64,000 bases of DNA from Rhodamnia argentea (Eukaryota > Streptophyta > Magnoliopsida > Myrtales > Myrtaceae). The first letter of the stretch is position 1. The number at the start of each line of letters is the position of its first letter. Positions 1-12,600 of the stretch are shown here, one piece after another. The notes under the pieces were generated by a model. That model was given only the letters and a program-made list of their open reading frames with translations, did no database searches and was not told where the DNA came from. The DNA is taken from the NCBI RefSeq assembly GCF_020921035.1, contig NC_063150.1:19296501-19360500 (forward strand). Direction: 5' to 3'. The translations under genes were made by a program, and so were the position numbers.

Positions 1-164
1 CAAGTGGGGTTTGGTCGGGAAGAGGTGTATCGGGATGAGTTATATGGAGAAGGAGTGGTGGCGGACGACATGGAATGCGCCAAGTTTTGTGCCATGGTGG
101 GATCGGAGATTTTGAGAGGGAGTAAGGCGGGAGATTGTGATGGAGGAGGAGAGAGGGGGGGCAT
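1..164 (-). CDS. Possible 5' end of an unrecognised gene, cut by the window edge
   Basis: On the minus strand an ATG at 164 opens a frame that stays open for 54 codons to the window edge. The peptide is rich in Pro and Ser, begins MPPLSPPPSQSP, and has further in-frame Met codons at about residues 24 and 32. Upstream (200-300) is AT-rich as in plant promoters, and composition changes sharply at about 200. I do not recognise the product. The plus-strand frame across the same bases (4-201) lacks any feature I know and looks like its shadow. It could be chance. Confidence 0.3.
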   Translation of the reverse strand, partial: MPPLSPPPSQSPALLPLKISDPTMAQNLAHSMSSATTPSPYNSSRYTSSRPNPT

Positions 165-977
165 GTTGGCCGTTGAAGATCCTCAAAAGCGAGAAGATTA
201 ACAATATCTAAATTTTAAAATAACATTTCACTAACAATAAATTATTCTAATTTCTCCTTTTTTTCGTCATTAACAATATTTAAATTGAATAAAATAGTTA
301 GTTAGCTAATATTAATCGCCATATAAGCAAGAACTATACAAGTAGTGGTGGTTCACTATAGAAATCTATAATCTTAGCTTAGGTATCTCATCCAAACATT
401 GTAATAAGTCTTGTTACATTACTAAAATGTGTGCAGTTTTGAATTTTTTCAAAGGATAGGCCAAAAGATCAAGCGCGCATGAAGAAATGGTTTGCACCAT
501 CACGACACGAACTGCAAACATAATTCAAAATGTAAGATGTAAATCATAATAAATTAATATAATGGGCATATAATAGAAAATTCGCACTTCAAGGGGGTCA
601 AAATGTGATAATTGACCCTCTGCTAAATTTTCCCGACGAACCAAAAAGAAAAAAGAAAAAGACTGATTTTTATGCGCGGGACAGAAAAATCAGCCATGCT
701 TACAAGGCAGCTGATATGGCAAACAATGTGACGCGTCATCCGAATGGAAATTGAGGTGGTTACATGTACAAAATATTGTCGGTTTATCGTGAACCCAAAT
801 GATCGTTCAAGTTTATAGTTTTGAAGTAAATCGTGAATTATTTGGCCCAAAAAAAAAAAGTAAATCGTGAATAACGATTTTAAAACGACATTGTTTTTTG
901 TAGACGGTCACCGTGTCATTTTGCACATTATCGATTTGTCTTGTCAATTGCGATGGAAAGCTTCCATGGCGAAAAAG
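165..977. other. AT-rich intergenic DNA
   Basis: No gene, RNA or repeat was recognised here. Short frames (for example 623-850 minus) have no family resemblance. Possible promoter of the left-edge gene at 165-300. Confidence 0.5.
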
Positions 978-1205
978 GTTAAGGCTCCATTTGATCAAAA
1001 AATCAATAATTTGAATAATATTTTTATAAAAGGTATAGTCTATAGCGCTTATAAAAATGAACGAATAAAAAATATATTTACTGTCCACGAAAATATTTAA
1101 ACATAAATCGTTATTATTAATGAAAATGTTTTTCATTGAATAATTATTTCAAGCTACAATTTCAAGAGAATAATATCCAAATCGTTCATTTTTCACTCGA
1201 AATAA
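978..1205. mobile_element. Degenerate MITE, family of the copies near 5.5 and 8.5 kb
   Basis: Starts GGCTCCATTTGATCAAAAA and ends near ATCGTTCATTTTTCAC, resembling the ends of the 8409-8656 element in inverted order. It shares the internal core (an AAAATATTT run around CCACGAAAATATTT) with the other two copies. Non-coding and too short to encode a transposase. The ends are approximate. Confidence 0.45.
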
Positions 1206-1568
1206 TAGTCAATAAAAAAATACTTTATTTATCAACAACAATTTATTTTAAAAATATTTATCTTTTATAGATAGTATAAGGGATCAATTTTTAAAAATAT
1301 TTTTCAAATTATTTATTTTTTGCAAAATAAATGCACCCATTTAATTTAATTTATTTATTTTTTTGGATTTTTTGTCCATTTGAACGATCAACATGAAGAT
1401 TTGCTCAAACTACTCCCAAAGAATTTTCGACTGACGCCATCAACGTTCACACCCGCATCAAGAACCAGAACAACTCCGACAACTTCCCTTTCACATTCTC
1501 CGCGCTGACCAATTCATCTATTAAGAAAAGGCCAAAAAAGCAACGACCAACGCCTACGATCAAGAAAA

Positions 1569-2435
1569 ATGGCGTCCCTCGCCACCCATTTCTCGGCCTT
1601 CATCTTCCTCTTCCCCGTCGGCCTCCGCCGCCTCCTCTGCTCCTACTCGCTCTACCTCAAGAACCCATCCTCGTATAGATCCAAGCCCTGGTACTTCTCG
1701 GAACCTAAATGGAAGAACCTCGACCTCTACACCCTTCTCGTCGCCCTCCCCATCGCGTCCTTCTCCGAAATCTTCCTCTTCCTCACCTTCTCCGGCCACC
1801 CCACGTACCGCTTCGCCTTCTTCCAGCAGTCCGCCGCCGTTTTCCTCTTCTGGGCGTTGGTCATCCTCGTAATCTTGAAGGAATACGTCGACAGTGCCAC
1901 GATAAACGAAGGGTACGTGTTTATCATTGCTGGTATTGCTTTCTTGGTGGAGTACTCGGTGATTGGAAAGGGGGTGGGTGGTCTCGGTGCGCCTGTGTAC
2001 GAGCTGTTGGGGAAGTTGAGTCTTGTTTGTGCTGGTTCTTGCTTGTACTTGGGAATGAGGCCGTCCGCGTTCTTTGCAGAGTACTTGTTGTCGTCTGGGT
2101 TGGTGTTCAAGGGGACTTGGGTTTTGCAAGCTGGCTTGAATTTGGGTACTGATGTGTTTGCCTTAAAGGGGTGTCACCAGTTGGGGGTTTCGACAGGACA
2201 GTGGGATCTCGATGTGAAATGTGCTCTTGAGGAGGATGGTTTGCGGGGCATCGCACTGATGAATCTGTTGTTTATCGTGCACGCCATTGGGGTTGTTGTC
2301 GTCAGCTTCGGGCTGTTTGGCTTGTTGTCGTGTAATCGGAATTTGAGATTCGGTGAGGCGAGTGGGCCGTTACTGGCTCAGCTTGAATCGGAGAGCATGT
2401 TGATGCGGCCGGCACCTGAATTTGAGCTGGAATGA
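1569..2435 (+). CDS. TMEM45 / DUF716 family multi-pass membrane protein
   Basis: Single-exon ORF of 288 residues with about seven hydrophobic segments (near 8-27, 51-72, 84-105, 114-132, 143-164, 168-190 and 228-253), the layout of the plant DUF716/TMEM45 family. Seen directly: N-terminal FSAFIFLFPVGLRRLL, an SGHPTYRFAFFQQ loop, a CLYLGMRPSAFFAEY segment and a soluble acidic tail. Length matches intact plant members (about 270-300). The ATG follows a CT/C-rich leader and is the first Met in frame. The family is membrane located but biochemically uncharacterised in plants; one tobacco relative has been linked to viral response, from memory. No intron or lesion. The GC-rich first half and AT-richer second half are typical of intronless plant genes. 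Confidence 0.9.
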   Translation: MASLATHFSAFIFLFPVGLRRLLCSYSLYLKNPSSYRSKPWYFSEPKWKNLDLYTLLVALPIASFSEIFLFLTFSGHPTYRFAFFQQSAAVFLFWALVILVILKEYVDSATINEGYVFIIAGIAFLVEYSVIGKGVGGLGAPVYELLGKLSLVCAGSCLYLGMRPSAFFAEYLLSSGLVFKGTWVLQAGLNLGTDVFALKGCHQLGVSTGQWDLDVKCALEEDGLRGIALMNLLFIVHAIGVVVVSFGLFGLLSCNRNLRFGEASGPLLAQLESESMLMRPAPEFELE

Positions 2436-5400
2436 AGGTCACTCATATTTGGTCCTTCATTTTGTAGTTCTTCAATTCATTTAGGTAGGCTACTTTTGCC
2501 TGTTCCTGGTTGGCAATGAGCAACTGATTCTTTTAAATCATTATTTTTTTGCAATGAAAAGAGTTACTAGAATTTTTTCTTAACTGACTTGTTGCCAACA
2601 AATGAAAACTCTTTGTCAAGTCTGCCAGATTGCACCTAATAGAGGATATAGGGGATCACAATTCGTGGCTGCCACTTGCTCCATGGGACCATTTTGGATT
2701 TGGATCTTGTGGTTGACATGTAATGTTTTGTCTTTCACTTATGTATTTACCCTACATTAAGAGTTTTGTTTGGTTTGTTCATAAGCCAAGGGCATATGCC
2801 CTGCAGATAGGCAGAAACATGGTTCCAAAAATGAGTACAAATACGAAGAATTGATCAGCGAGACAATCGGAGTAAGCCCTTTGCTTTGATTAGTATATCT
2901 GATGTCTTCAGTGCATCTATTGTGGCATCGTCAATTGTGCATCACCACCACATGGAGTTGCTAGTGCCACATTTGCGAGCAATATACTTCTTTTAAAGCT
3001 ATTAAAGATCAATGAACATTGGCTCTATTTGTGTCTCAAGGAAAGGTCTAGAGATTGTTTTGCAAACTACTCTTTGCTAGAAGTTTCTTGGCCATGGTGG
3101 GTGGACTAAACCGAAGCGTTGCTAAATCATAAATGAGATTTCATGAGACACTCAAGATATTAAGGGAACATTCTTTTATCATTGCACATGACATATTTGT
3201 TTCAAGTGTCGATGACAATAAGCCTAATGGCTGATGAATGCCAAGTTTCTAAGAAACAGGAACGGTGATTCATCAGGGGAGCAATTAAGATTCTCTGATC
3301 ATCTGGTCTTGCCAAAACCAGTTGAGGGGGAAAGGCCTACCAGCAACTCGTTTTATGAAAGGCTGTTTTAAGACAAACATAATTTGTTGCTGTTCTTTTA
3401 GAAGATCCGGGAAGACAGAGGTATAGTTTTATGCAGAACTGTTGTGAAGGTTTAAATAGGTGTACCGAATTTTGTGGATTGTCATTTTGTGGTTAAGGTA
3501 TACTCTGCAGCAGAAGGAAGTTTTGGATTTCAATCATAGACTCGTTATGCTGAACCCCATGGACTTGGATTCTGCAAATAATTCTATTGATTTTCTTGGG
3601 GAAGATTTTTCTAGTTCACAATCTTAGATTTTATAGATACGAATCCATCTCTTCACTCATGCGTCCAACTGTCGAAGAACACAATTTGTTTAGTCTGCGT
3701 CAAGGAAGCATTCTTTTCTATGGGTTTTTGGCCAAACCAGTCCACATGTGCTGGTTCAGAGCAAGTGCCGTTGTTGTTAAAGATTGAGTCAGACAAAGTG
3801 CCGATTTTAGCTAGAGAAAAGGTTCATGATCCTCTCTACAGAATGGTAGAATTACAGGTAGGTTCCTTTCACCTGCTTATGTGACCTCTGCGATTTTTCT
3901 GTTTACTGGAAGTTTTAGATTACTAACTATTTCCAGTGAAAGGAGTCAAGCCAATTTATGTCATTAATAATGCTATGACAACTTTAGCAAGGCATGTCTG
4001 TCACCTATTGGACCGATCGGGTGGTCTTGGTCAGCTGTACTTATGCCACCAAATTGCTAGCTTTCCGTTTTGAATCCATTCTACATGGCTAGATATATTT
4101 CCTTTAGGGACTGATCAGGTGCTCTAGTGGCAACTGGCAAGTGTGGTGGATTATCCACCATCATTACATTGCTGGCCCTTGGAGTTCTCTTCTCTTGCGG
4201 TTACATTGTCAAATTTACTTTAGAAGAAGAGCAGTTGCTTTCTCCCTCCAAGCTCTCGGTTGGCTAGACCTACCTTCCTGGTTCTTGCTCATCATTTTTC
4301 AGAAAAGGAGACGCGTGAACAAGTAGTATGATTCTTCTCACATTCATTTGTGGAACATAAGCACTCTTCATTGCTGTAAATGAGGGGCCTTGAGAGTCAA
4401 TTACCTTGACTTTTCCACGCTTGAGTGGAGTAGTCAGCTAGATGTGGTCATTACGGGACTTCTAAATATTTATTTCATAGAGCAATTGAATGAATTTAAC
4501 AATCAATTGCTGGTTTGCTGTCTCTTTCATGATACTCTTATAAAACCCTTTTCCTGAGGTTGTTCTGGTGTTTTCCTTTTATGGTGAAGTGTCGTCGTCG
4601 TCGTCACTCTCTCTACCTAGGCGGCATTTCTATTCCACTGTATTTTGAGTCGCAGACGGTCATATCGGGAAGAAGAGTAGTTTTTAGAAACAACTGATGG
4701 GAACTTTCGACTTTGATTATGCCATGCTTTTTGTTTCTTCGAAAGTGCAGTTCGGCATCTGTGTTTAGACTCTTCAGAATGAACTGACATGTATTTATCG
4801 ACCATATATATTCCCACGAACTCCGTGCCGCTGCCCCTGCCCGATGGCCATGATACAGAAACCCGAAAACAAAGAAATGGAAAAGAAAACTCAGTGCCAA
4901 AACAACCCAATAACCTGATCAGTGTCAAGGTAAAGTTTTTTATGGAGAATGAGGCCTGATTCTATGATTGCTATTGAAATCAATGGAGGTGCTGACGATT
5001 GCAGCTGAACATATTGGTGGGATCACGCGAAAGCTAGCTCAGATGAAGAGGAGCAGAAAGAAACTCAGCATAGACGAATTTGAGTCTAGCATTTAAATGG
5101 TTTTTCCTAGTGTTATGTTGTCACTGAGCTCAGCGAAGCTACTTCCGTTGTTATTATGCTGCTGCAGCAAGAATGGAGTTTGCCTCAAGTTGACCATTTG
5201 CTTTTTCTCTGGCTTCCACCAACCTGAAGATATTTTTGCTCTGATAATATTTGCGATTTCTATCAGAGCAATTCCCACATGTTAAAATTCAAGCTCAAGT
5301 GGTCCTGACTTTCGAACCATAGTATGAGGTCCTACCATCAACTAGCCGCCAGGATAGATCAGTAAAAAGAGAGTATGGGACTCTGTGACAATTGGTACGA

Positions 5401-5489
5401 ACCCTCAATAACATCCTAACATGCATCGGGGGTCTCACTTGGAACCTATCTAATTCAATGACCAAAATAGTTAAGATTAATGTGCATCT
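2436..5489. other. 3' flank and intergenic DNA with no recognised gene
   Basis: The start is presumably the 3' UTR of the DUF716 gene. The remainder has only short frames (3587-3787, 4141-4326, 4613-4928, 5093-5285) with no family resemblance, plus a short GTC/TCG repeat near 4593. Moderate base composition and scattered GT/AG sites would allow a spliced non-coding transcript, but nothing proves one. Confidence 0.5.
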
Positions 5490-5735
5490 CGAGGGTGCGT
5501 TTGCTTAACAAAAAAACTTAAGATTTGGAAAATATTTTCCAAAAAATGATTGGTAATACAACTCACAAAATGAATGAATAAAAAATATTTTCGTCATCTA
5601 CGAAAATAGTTAGGTATTAACAAATTGATGATAATGGGAATATTTTTCATTGACTTGTTTTTCTAAGCGATGTAAATAATCACTTTTGGGAAAATCATTT
5701 TCGAATCTTGAGTTTTTCGTTAAACAAATGCATCG
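5490..5735. mobile_element. MITE with terminal inverted repeats
   Basis: Left end GGGTGCGTTTGCTTAACAAAA and right end TTTTTCGTTAAACAAATGCAT are imperfect inverted complements. The interior is AT-rich with the ATTTTCGTC-ACGAAAAT core shared with copies at 978 and 8409. About 245 bp, non-coding. The solo LTR at 5741 inserted almost exactly at its right edge. Confidence 0.6.
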
Positions 5736-5740
5736 CTAAT

Positions 5741-8023
5741 TGTTGCGACCTAAAAATCAGATTTCTAGGCTAATGGATTATCAAGTTAATTATCTAATTA
5801 ACTTAATTCGGACTCTCCCAAGTCCATATTAAATCGCAACTTACAATTCGCTATTTAACATGCAAATGATTTAACTTGGAGTCGCCATTAATCAATTCAT
5901 GGTAGGTTGATTAGACATCTAAATAAAGCATCGGGAGAAATACTTTATTTTTATGAACCATCAATTCATTGAGTTTGGAAACTTGGTTATACTAATATTT
6001 CTATTAACACCTTTTCGGTACCTTTCATTTCAATGAAAATTATCCGAGTAAGCAACTTTTGAGGATTGCGATTTAAAGTTCCAAAGGTGTAATTATTTTT
6101 TTATTTTTAAAATGAATGATGCAATGCATGAATGTAATTGTATTTCAAGAACACAATTATTCTAATGACATGATAGTATGACATGAATGTGTAACGAATT
6201 TTTTAGTTTTTGAATCTAAAAAAAAAAATGCAAAACAACATAAATTCTAACCTACATGTCATGCTAAAATGACATGAATTTGATCTAAATGACATGTGAC
6301 ATTAGGCTAGATTAGCCTATCAATTTAAAATGGACGAACCTAAATGACATACAAATGCGAAATGGCATCATTGCCAAGCTAATAATACATGCAATAAATA
6401 ATATGACAAAATGACGCGGCAAAACTATATGACATGGTGAAGCAATGCGACGTGAAAATGACATAATGGTCATGCGACTAAACCTACATGGCGTGCATAT
6501 ATATAAAATGAATGTATTTAATCTATATGAATAGAATGTTCCAAACTATATGCAACTACATGAGTGAAACATTTTTTGGTATTATTTTTTATGAATTTTC
6601 GAAATAAAAAATTGATGAAGATTAGTCGGTTAAATATTATCTTAAAAGATTCTGAATTAACTTTTCATTAAATCCCAGAATTTTTAGGAAAATCTTTTTA
6701 CCCCTTTATTTGCATGTTTGGAAAGTGATGCAATTTCCAACATATTTATAGATTGATTCAAATGTGTTTGATTTACTACCCAAAACTAATGAGATAGGAA
6801 ATCTTGGAAATCCTATCTTACTAAGAGAAATTAGGGTAACAAGCCAAAACACATCCAAAACAATGCATGATCTTTTGAAAATATTCTCCGATTCGAATTA
6901 GATGACGGATTGGATCAAAGAATCAAATCTTGCGGTTAAGATTAGTTATCTTAATCCCCATGCCATCGAGACAAATCTCGGGGTCGAGATTAGTCCGAAT
7001 TTGTACGTTGTCAATGGGGAATCACTCATTTAATTCGAATCGGTTTTTTCTAAGTCTAATAAAATATGCAAAGCTCTAAAACATTTAAAATAGGCAGCTA
7101 GAATACATCAAAATACATATTCAAGAGCCATGCGAATTCAAAATTAGGAAATAAAATCAAGCAAATCGAATTAAGATTAGACTTTTTACCTGATCTAAGT
7201 TGCCGCCAATATTGTTTCCTTTCGAACTCGGTTGACCGGGACAACTCACGGATCACGCTCGCTAGAGGGACTGGCTGAACAAAGACAGTGAAAGACTTCA
7301 CGGCTGAGCTCCGCAGATGTGTTGTGGCGGCGGCGTGGACGACGGGACTCCCTGGTAACCAGAGGCAAGGATGGCGTCGGACAATGACGATGAGGATGAG
7401 AGGTCGTGGTCGTGATGGTTCGCTGAATTAGCACGCGAATATCGCAGCGTTGGTGATTGTTATCAGGACTCGTGGCTACTATGGATGAATTGCAGATAGG
7501 AGAGGCCTGGAAGATGAGGGGAAAGCACTCAAGTGTGGACTGATTCTTTTTCCTTCACGACCAAACATGGACTCTGATAAAAAAAACAAACTCTCAAAGG
7601 GCGGAGCTCTAAAAAAATTCCAATCCCCTCTCTGAAGTGTGTGTCTTTTGGTCGTCAAAAGTCTGACGTGAATTGTGGATGGACCCGTGGACTCTCCCCC
7701 TCCCCTCTTTATCCTTTTTCTGCCCTCTCGTCCCCCTTACTCTATATCAAAAATTGTGGATCGAAACAATATATTGTTGAGATTTTCGATAAAAAATTTA
7801 GGCCATTAAGGAAAATAATAGACTTCTCCAAATTGTCTTTCTCCGTGCATTCAGTCCAATTCCTTTTACCTCGCCAGTTGTCGGTCCAATGCAACCATAT
7901 GAACCTAGTAAACTATTAATGCAGATGTTCCTAATATCTATATGCAATTTAAATGATTTTTTTTTTTTTTTAGGGAGCGAGGTCTGTCCCTAATTTCCTA
8001 TGCTCAAAATTTAGGTGGCAACA
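5741..8023 (-). mobile_element. Solo LTR, Ty3/gypsy (Tat-like family of element 3)
   Basis: Starts TGTTGCGACC and ends GGTGGCAACA, flanked by a perfect 5-bp target duplication CTAAT (5736-5740 and 8024-8028). No coding region lies inside, so this is one LTR left by LTR-LTR recombination. Ends and internal landmarks (GGACTCTCCCAAGTCC, GGAGTCGCCATTAAT, CCTTTTCGGTACC) match the solo LTR at 40179-43232 and, in reverse complement, the LTR at 57715. The element therefore ran on the minus strand. At 2283 bp it is shorter than its relatives (about 3.05 kb), so internal deletion is likely. Confidence 0.85.
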
Positions 8024-8408
8024 CTAATGTTTGATTCTTATAATCTCATCAGGTAAGTATCATCACCACAGGCATTACAACTAATCACATTACAAATCAC
8101 CATTACGGCTTTCATACGAAGCACCTCTTTATGAATACCAGCGGACTGGAATTTATGATAAAGATTTTTTTCTTTTCTTTGGTCAAAACTATAACGACAG
8201 GTTTAATTGTTGCAATATGGTAGAAAAGATTCAAATACTATTTGCAGATGATATCTCGAACTTGCGCAACTATTCCCAAATTTGTCAACTCTCACGTGTA
8301 CATTCTATGTTAAGCATAAGTTAGATTGTTGCTTCTTTGTAGTGTACATTGATGTCCAATTTGGACAGCGTTTTCTCCTTCCCAAAAGGAGGGAATCATA
8401 CCACTCTT

Positions 8409-8656
8409 TAAAGCTCCATTTGGTCAATAAAAAATGAATGATTTAGAGTACATTTTCTTAAAAATAATCGCATGTATCGCTTAAAATAATTGATTAATAA
8501 ATTTTTTTTAGCATTGACAACAATTTTTTGTCTAAATATTTTCGAGGATGATGAAAATATTTGGTCTCATTTATTCTTATAAGTGATATAAGCAACATTT
8601 TTAGGAAATATTTTTTTAAATCATTCATTGTCAACCAAACAAGTCGAGCCTTAGTG
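8409..8656. mobile_element. MITE with terminal inverted repeats
   Basis: Left end AAGCTCCATTTGGTCAATAA and right end TTGTCAACCAAACAAGTCGA are inverted complements extending through AATGAATGATTT / AAATCATTCATT. About 248 bp, AT-rich, non-coding. Same internal core as the copies at 978 and 5490. Confidence 0.65.
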
Positions 8657-9693
8657 CATTAATGCAACGACATAACCACCTCGGACGATGGGAAAGACAA
8701 AGGATACGGTAAATTGCTATGAGTTTCGAGAGGATCAATATTGGAGCGATATTAAAAAGTGAAATATGGTAAAGTAACGTGACAAGTTACAAAAATTCTA
8801 TATATCCTTAGTCAATTATCATGAGTCCAATCGATCATCACGGGACAACTAATATAACTTTTTTTGTTGCATTTTTCTTTCCAAATTTATACTTTATTGA
8901 CTATCTTTGGATAGAAGAACACATGAGGAGGACGAAGAAGAACACAAAAAGAGAAATTTACATAAATGCATCTTATAAGAAAAGCACATTATGTACCATA
9001 ACGATATTAATTAACATTAATAACAACATGGGAGAAAGTTAGCTTGTGTCGGCGGGTCCCACAGGCCACAATGCCAATTATATTCACGTGTCCACCAACC
9101 CGAACTCTCTATTGTATTTTATTTGGCAGCTTCGCTGCCGTCAACAAATGCGCATAATGGTCTCCTTGTTCCCGTCGTTTTCGATCGAGCAGAGAGTACT
9201 GCTTCAAAGTCGAAACGCGTGAGGATCTGCAAAGATTTTTCTGGGTTTTAGGCTTTCGGCTGTTTCTGCGGATCCTTTCCTATCCCAAGTTTGCAATTGG
9301 CGTTCGTTTCTCAAATTTTCGCGATCTGCAGTTGCAAATTTGGGAACTTTTCGTTTCTGCTGTCATCCCTAGTGTCTGGTGATTATTGGGTCGCTGGCCT
9401 TTTGGTTTTATCTTCTGCGATTAGATCAAGGATCGGGTCAACAAGCGGGCGTTGACTTTCGGCTTTGTGCGCTTGGGTTTTATGGTTTTTAACGCTTCCC
9501 TCCAAAACGATCGGCATATTTTGGATTGTTTGCGATCGCGTGATCTTTAAGCAATTTGAGCGTATGGGTTTTCCTTTTCCGTCCGAAAGACCCTGAAGAT
9601 TTTCTCTTTGCTTAATGTTTTTTTAATCCGGGTTTTGACTCGACATCAGAAGAAATTTTGGTAATCGTGTAGAAAGTAGCGTTGCAACTGTTG
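8657..9693 (+). promoter_or_regulatory. Promoter and 5' leader of the CaaX-protein gene
   Basis: 8657-9040 is AT-rich with one meaningless short frame at 8821-9042. From about 9100 the sequence turns GC/T-mixed like a transcribed leader and runs to the ATG at 9694. A GCTTCGCTGCCGTC segment near 9130 and short upstream ATGs occur, but no TATA box could be fixed with confidence. Confidence 0.35.
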
Positions 9694-12600
9694 ATGGATG
9701 AGAGTGCTAAGGAAGCAAATGGTTATGATAAGAAGCCTGTCAAGCCTGTGAGGGATTTAGACTCTGGAAAGGTTGAGGGCCATGGTGATGTAGAAGAGGA
9801 CAGCGAGGTGAAGTCGTTGTTGCCGCCGAGAGATGGTGGGATGATCAGGACTTCCGAGAAGACGAGGAGGAAGGTGTCCTGGAATGACACCAACGGCAAT
9901 AATCTCACCGAGGTGTTGGAGTTTCAACCAAGGTATTTCACATTAGTAGTATGTTAAATGTTTGATTATTCTCTTAAAAGTGTGTGAGCTGGCATGTTTG
10001 TGATTATAGGTTTTATTCAGGTGGTTAATGTAGCATTTTCTATGCTGAATTGCCTCAATCTTATTAAAGCTTAGACATTGTTGTCATGATTGTGGTACTT
10101 CAAATTGTGGCGGGTGGCTGTTAAGGGCAAGATTTATGGTTCTTGTTATCTTCTGTGATGAGAAAACAGAGAAGATTGTTGTTATGATCTTACAGTAGTC
10201 TGACTTTGTAATACTGGTTTTCTATCCTGCCTTAGTATGGATGATGTAGCTAAGAAATCTTAGTAAAGTGCCTTTTGCGGTTGTCTTGTAACTATAAACA
10301 GAAGCAATGTGATGTGGTATTCTTATACTGGTGCTGGTGCTTGATTCTGAGGACAGTCTAAAAGTGTGAAAGAAAAAGGAGTTTGACCTTTGATGGCTTC
10401 CATAGAACTTGATTTATGCCTGATAAGTTACCAGAGAGTACAATAGATGCTAGAGTGGGCAGCCTCCATAGGTGAAGGAGAAAATTTACTATTAATATTG
10501 TTTTTCCCTTTGATACTTCAATTTGCCTAAGGGTGGAAATGAATGGTTGTGATATCTTTAGTTCAGTATGCCATGGTAAGTTAATATTTGCTGCCATAAC
10601 TACAATTTGGCTTCAGGCACGCAATGTTTCATGTTAGTCATTGAGAATGGGAAGAACTTAAACTGTTGTTTTTGGTCTATACTTAATATTACTGGAGGAT
10701 ACGTATAAGCAAAAGCTCAATGGGTTAAGAGGACCCATGTAGTTGACTCCACTTATCAGGAAACGCTCAGTAAGGTGGTGTAATCTAAATTTGATGTAGA
10801 TATTAATTTAAAATTGTTCGAGCAACTAGAGCTTTAATGATGCTAACTGAAGCAAGGTCAATCAAGATTTTTCCATCATTTGTCGATACAATTGCAGTTT
10901 ATGCTTTCCCATGTCTGGAACTTGTCAGCTTAGCTATTCAACAATAGTCTTGGAAGGAAATCCAATAAAATTGAGAAGCCATATCTAGGGCTTGTCAAGG
11001 ATCGGCTGAAGCTTTACTTTCTTTTAGACATTGTGACCATATGATTGGGCCATCTTTTATGACAACAACCAGTTGCTTGTAAGAAGGCTTTTAGCTTTTT
11101 CCACTGATATAAATCAATCGAAAACTCTTTTTCATGGTCCACTGTCGAAAGACCCATGCTAGATATGCTTTTTAGCAGTATCTACTCTTCCCTTACCAAT
11201 TTTCTTCACATTTGGGATCATACTGTTAAAACATTGAGCTTCTTGATTATTGAAAACTGCACCCGGGAATTTGCAGATTATGATATTTGAGGAGGAAGAG
11301 GGCCTTAAATTGCATAATTTGTCATGTTAAGACCTTTTTATCAGTCTTTTTGTCAAATGTGTTCTGAGTTCAGCTATCTGAGATCATCTCCACTCTTCAT
11401 CTATATTTCTAATTGTGTATTAGACTTTAGTCCTTGTCAAATGAATGTCGACAGTAAGGTTTGTTATCTTAATTCCAACCTAGGAGGTATTAAGAGGATT
11501 CCAGTTATGTTGGTTGAGGGTTGATTTGTGTCGTCACTTTGAATATTCTCCATGTACCTGGGGGAATTTAATATCCGAATGTGTAAAGACATGGTGGAGA
11601 ATATTTTTTGTTGAAATCTACAGCCTAGAGTAGATGATGAAGAGGTTGACCTAACTCTCATAAAAATGAAGCAGCGCATGAACCCTTTGGGACCATAATC
11701 AATATCTTCTTACGTTTGGCCCTATTGAATACAAAAATGAGTGCCTACACTTGAATGAAAGCATAACATATAATGGAATGGGGAATGTGATGACTTTGTT
11801 AGTTAGGGGAGGAAAGATAGTGATTCTACAAGTGCCAAAAGATGAATGGTTTCATCTGATCCTTCACTTTACATATGGTTGGTTTGATGCTCATGATCAA
11901 ACAGATCTGTTGCTTTAATTTTGAAAGAATGTGCCTTCTCACTGGTCTACTGGTGAGCTCATGTTCTGGACTGCTATAATTGTTCTGCAATGACATTTTG
12001 CTTTCTTTAAATGTTCAGTTCATTTGGAAGGTGTGACCCTCACAGGTCGCATGATCTTTATGTATTCGTGCATGTAATGCTAATCTTGTAAAGCTGTAAC
12101 GAAATTGGCACTTGCAGGAAGCTATATGTAAAACATGTGGATAGTCCATGCACTATTCATTTTACTAAATTGAAGTGCATTAGTGAAGATTAAATGCGGT
12201 GTACATGTTTTATACATCCCAGATAGAAGAGGGTCAAGGCAATGGAATTTAGACAATGGATGTGAAGTACTAGGAAAGCTTATCCTTATGGTACTAACAA
12301 GAGAGTAGGTCTTCATATTGACCATAGGCCCATAAATCCCTTGAAAATCAAAACCAATGAATGATGAGCTTTGTACACTGAAGAAACAAACAATTCATAG
12401 TTTTCTGGATGTCAAGACTTAATTTGGCTTCTGTATAGGGCGAACAAGAGGCATGGAATTTAATGGCCAGAGACATGTCTTCTCCTAAGAAAAGTTGACG
12501 CAGTTTGATTTGTCTGCAAAGAGTTGCTGCAGGAGTAGTGTATGGTGGGTTGAGTATCTATTAGGAATCCATTATCACTGAAATTGTCTGCACCAGTTGC

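Noticed and set aside
1560..2152. Long frames overlapping the DUF716 gene on other frames (1560-2129 minus, 1709-2152 plus, 1727-2110 minus)
   Set aside because: Low-complexity Arg/Pro or Glu/Gly-rich shadows of the GC-rich true gene.
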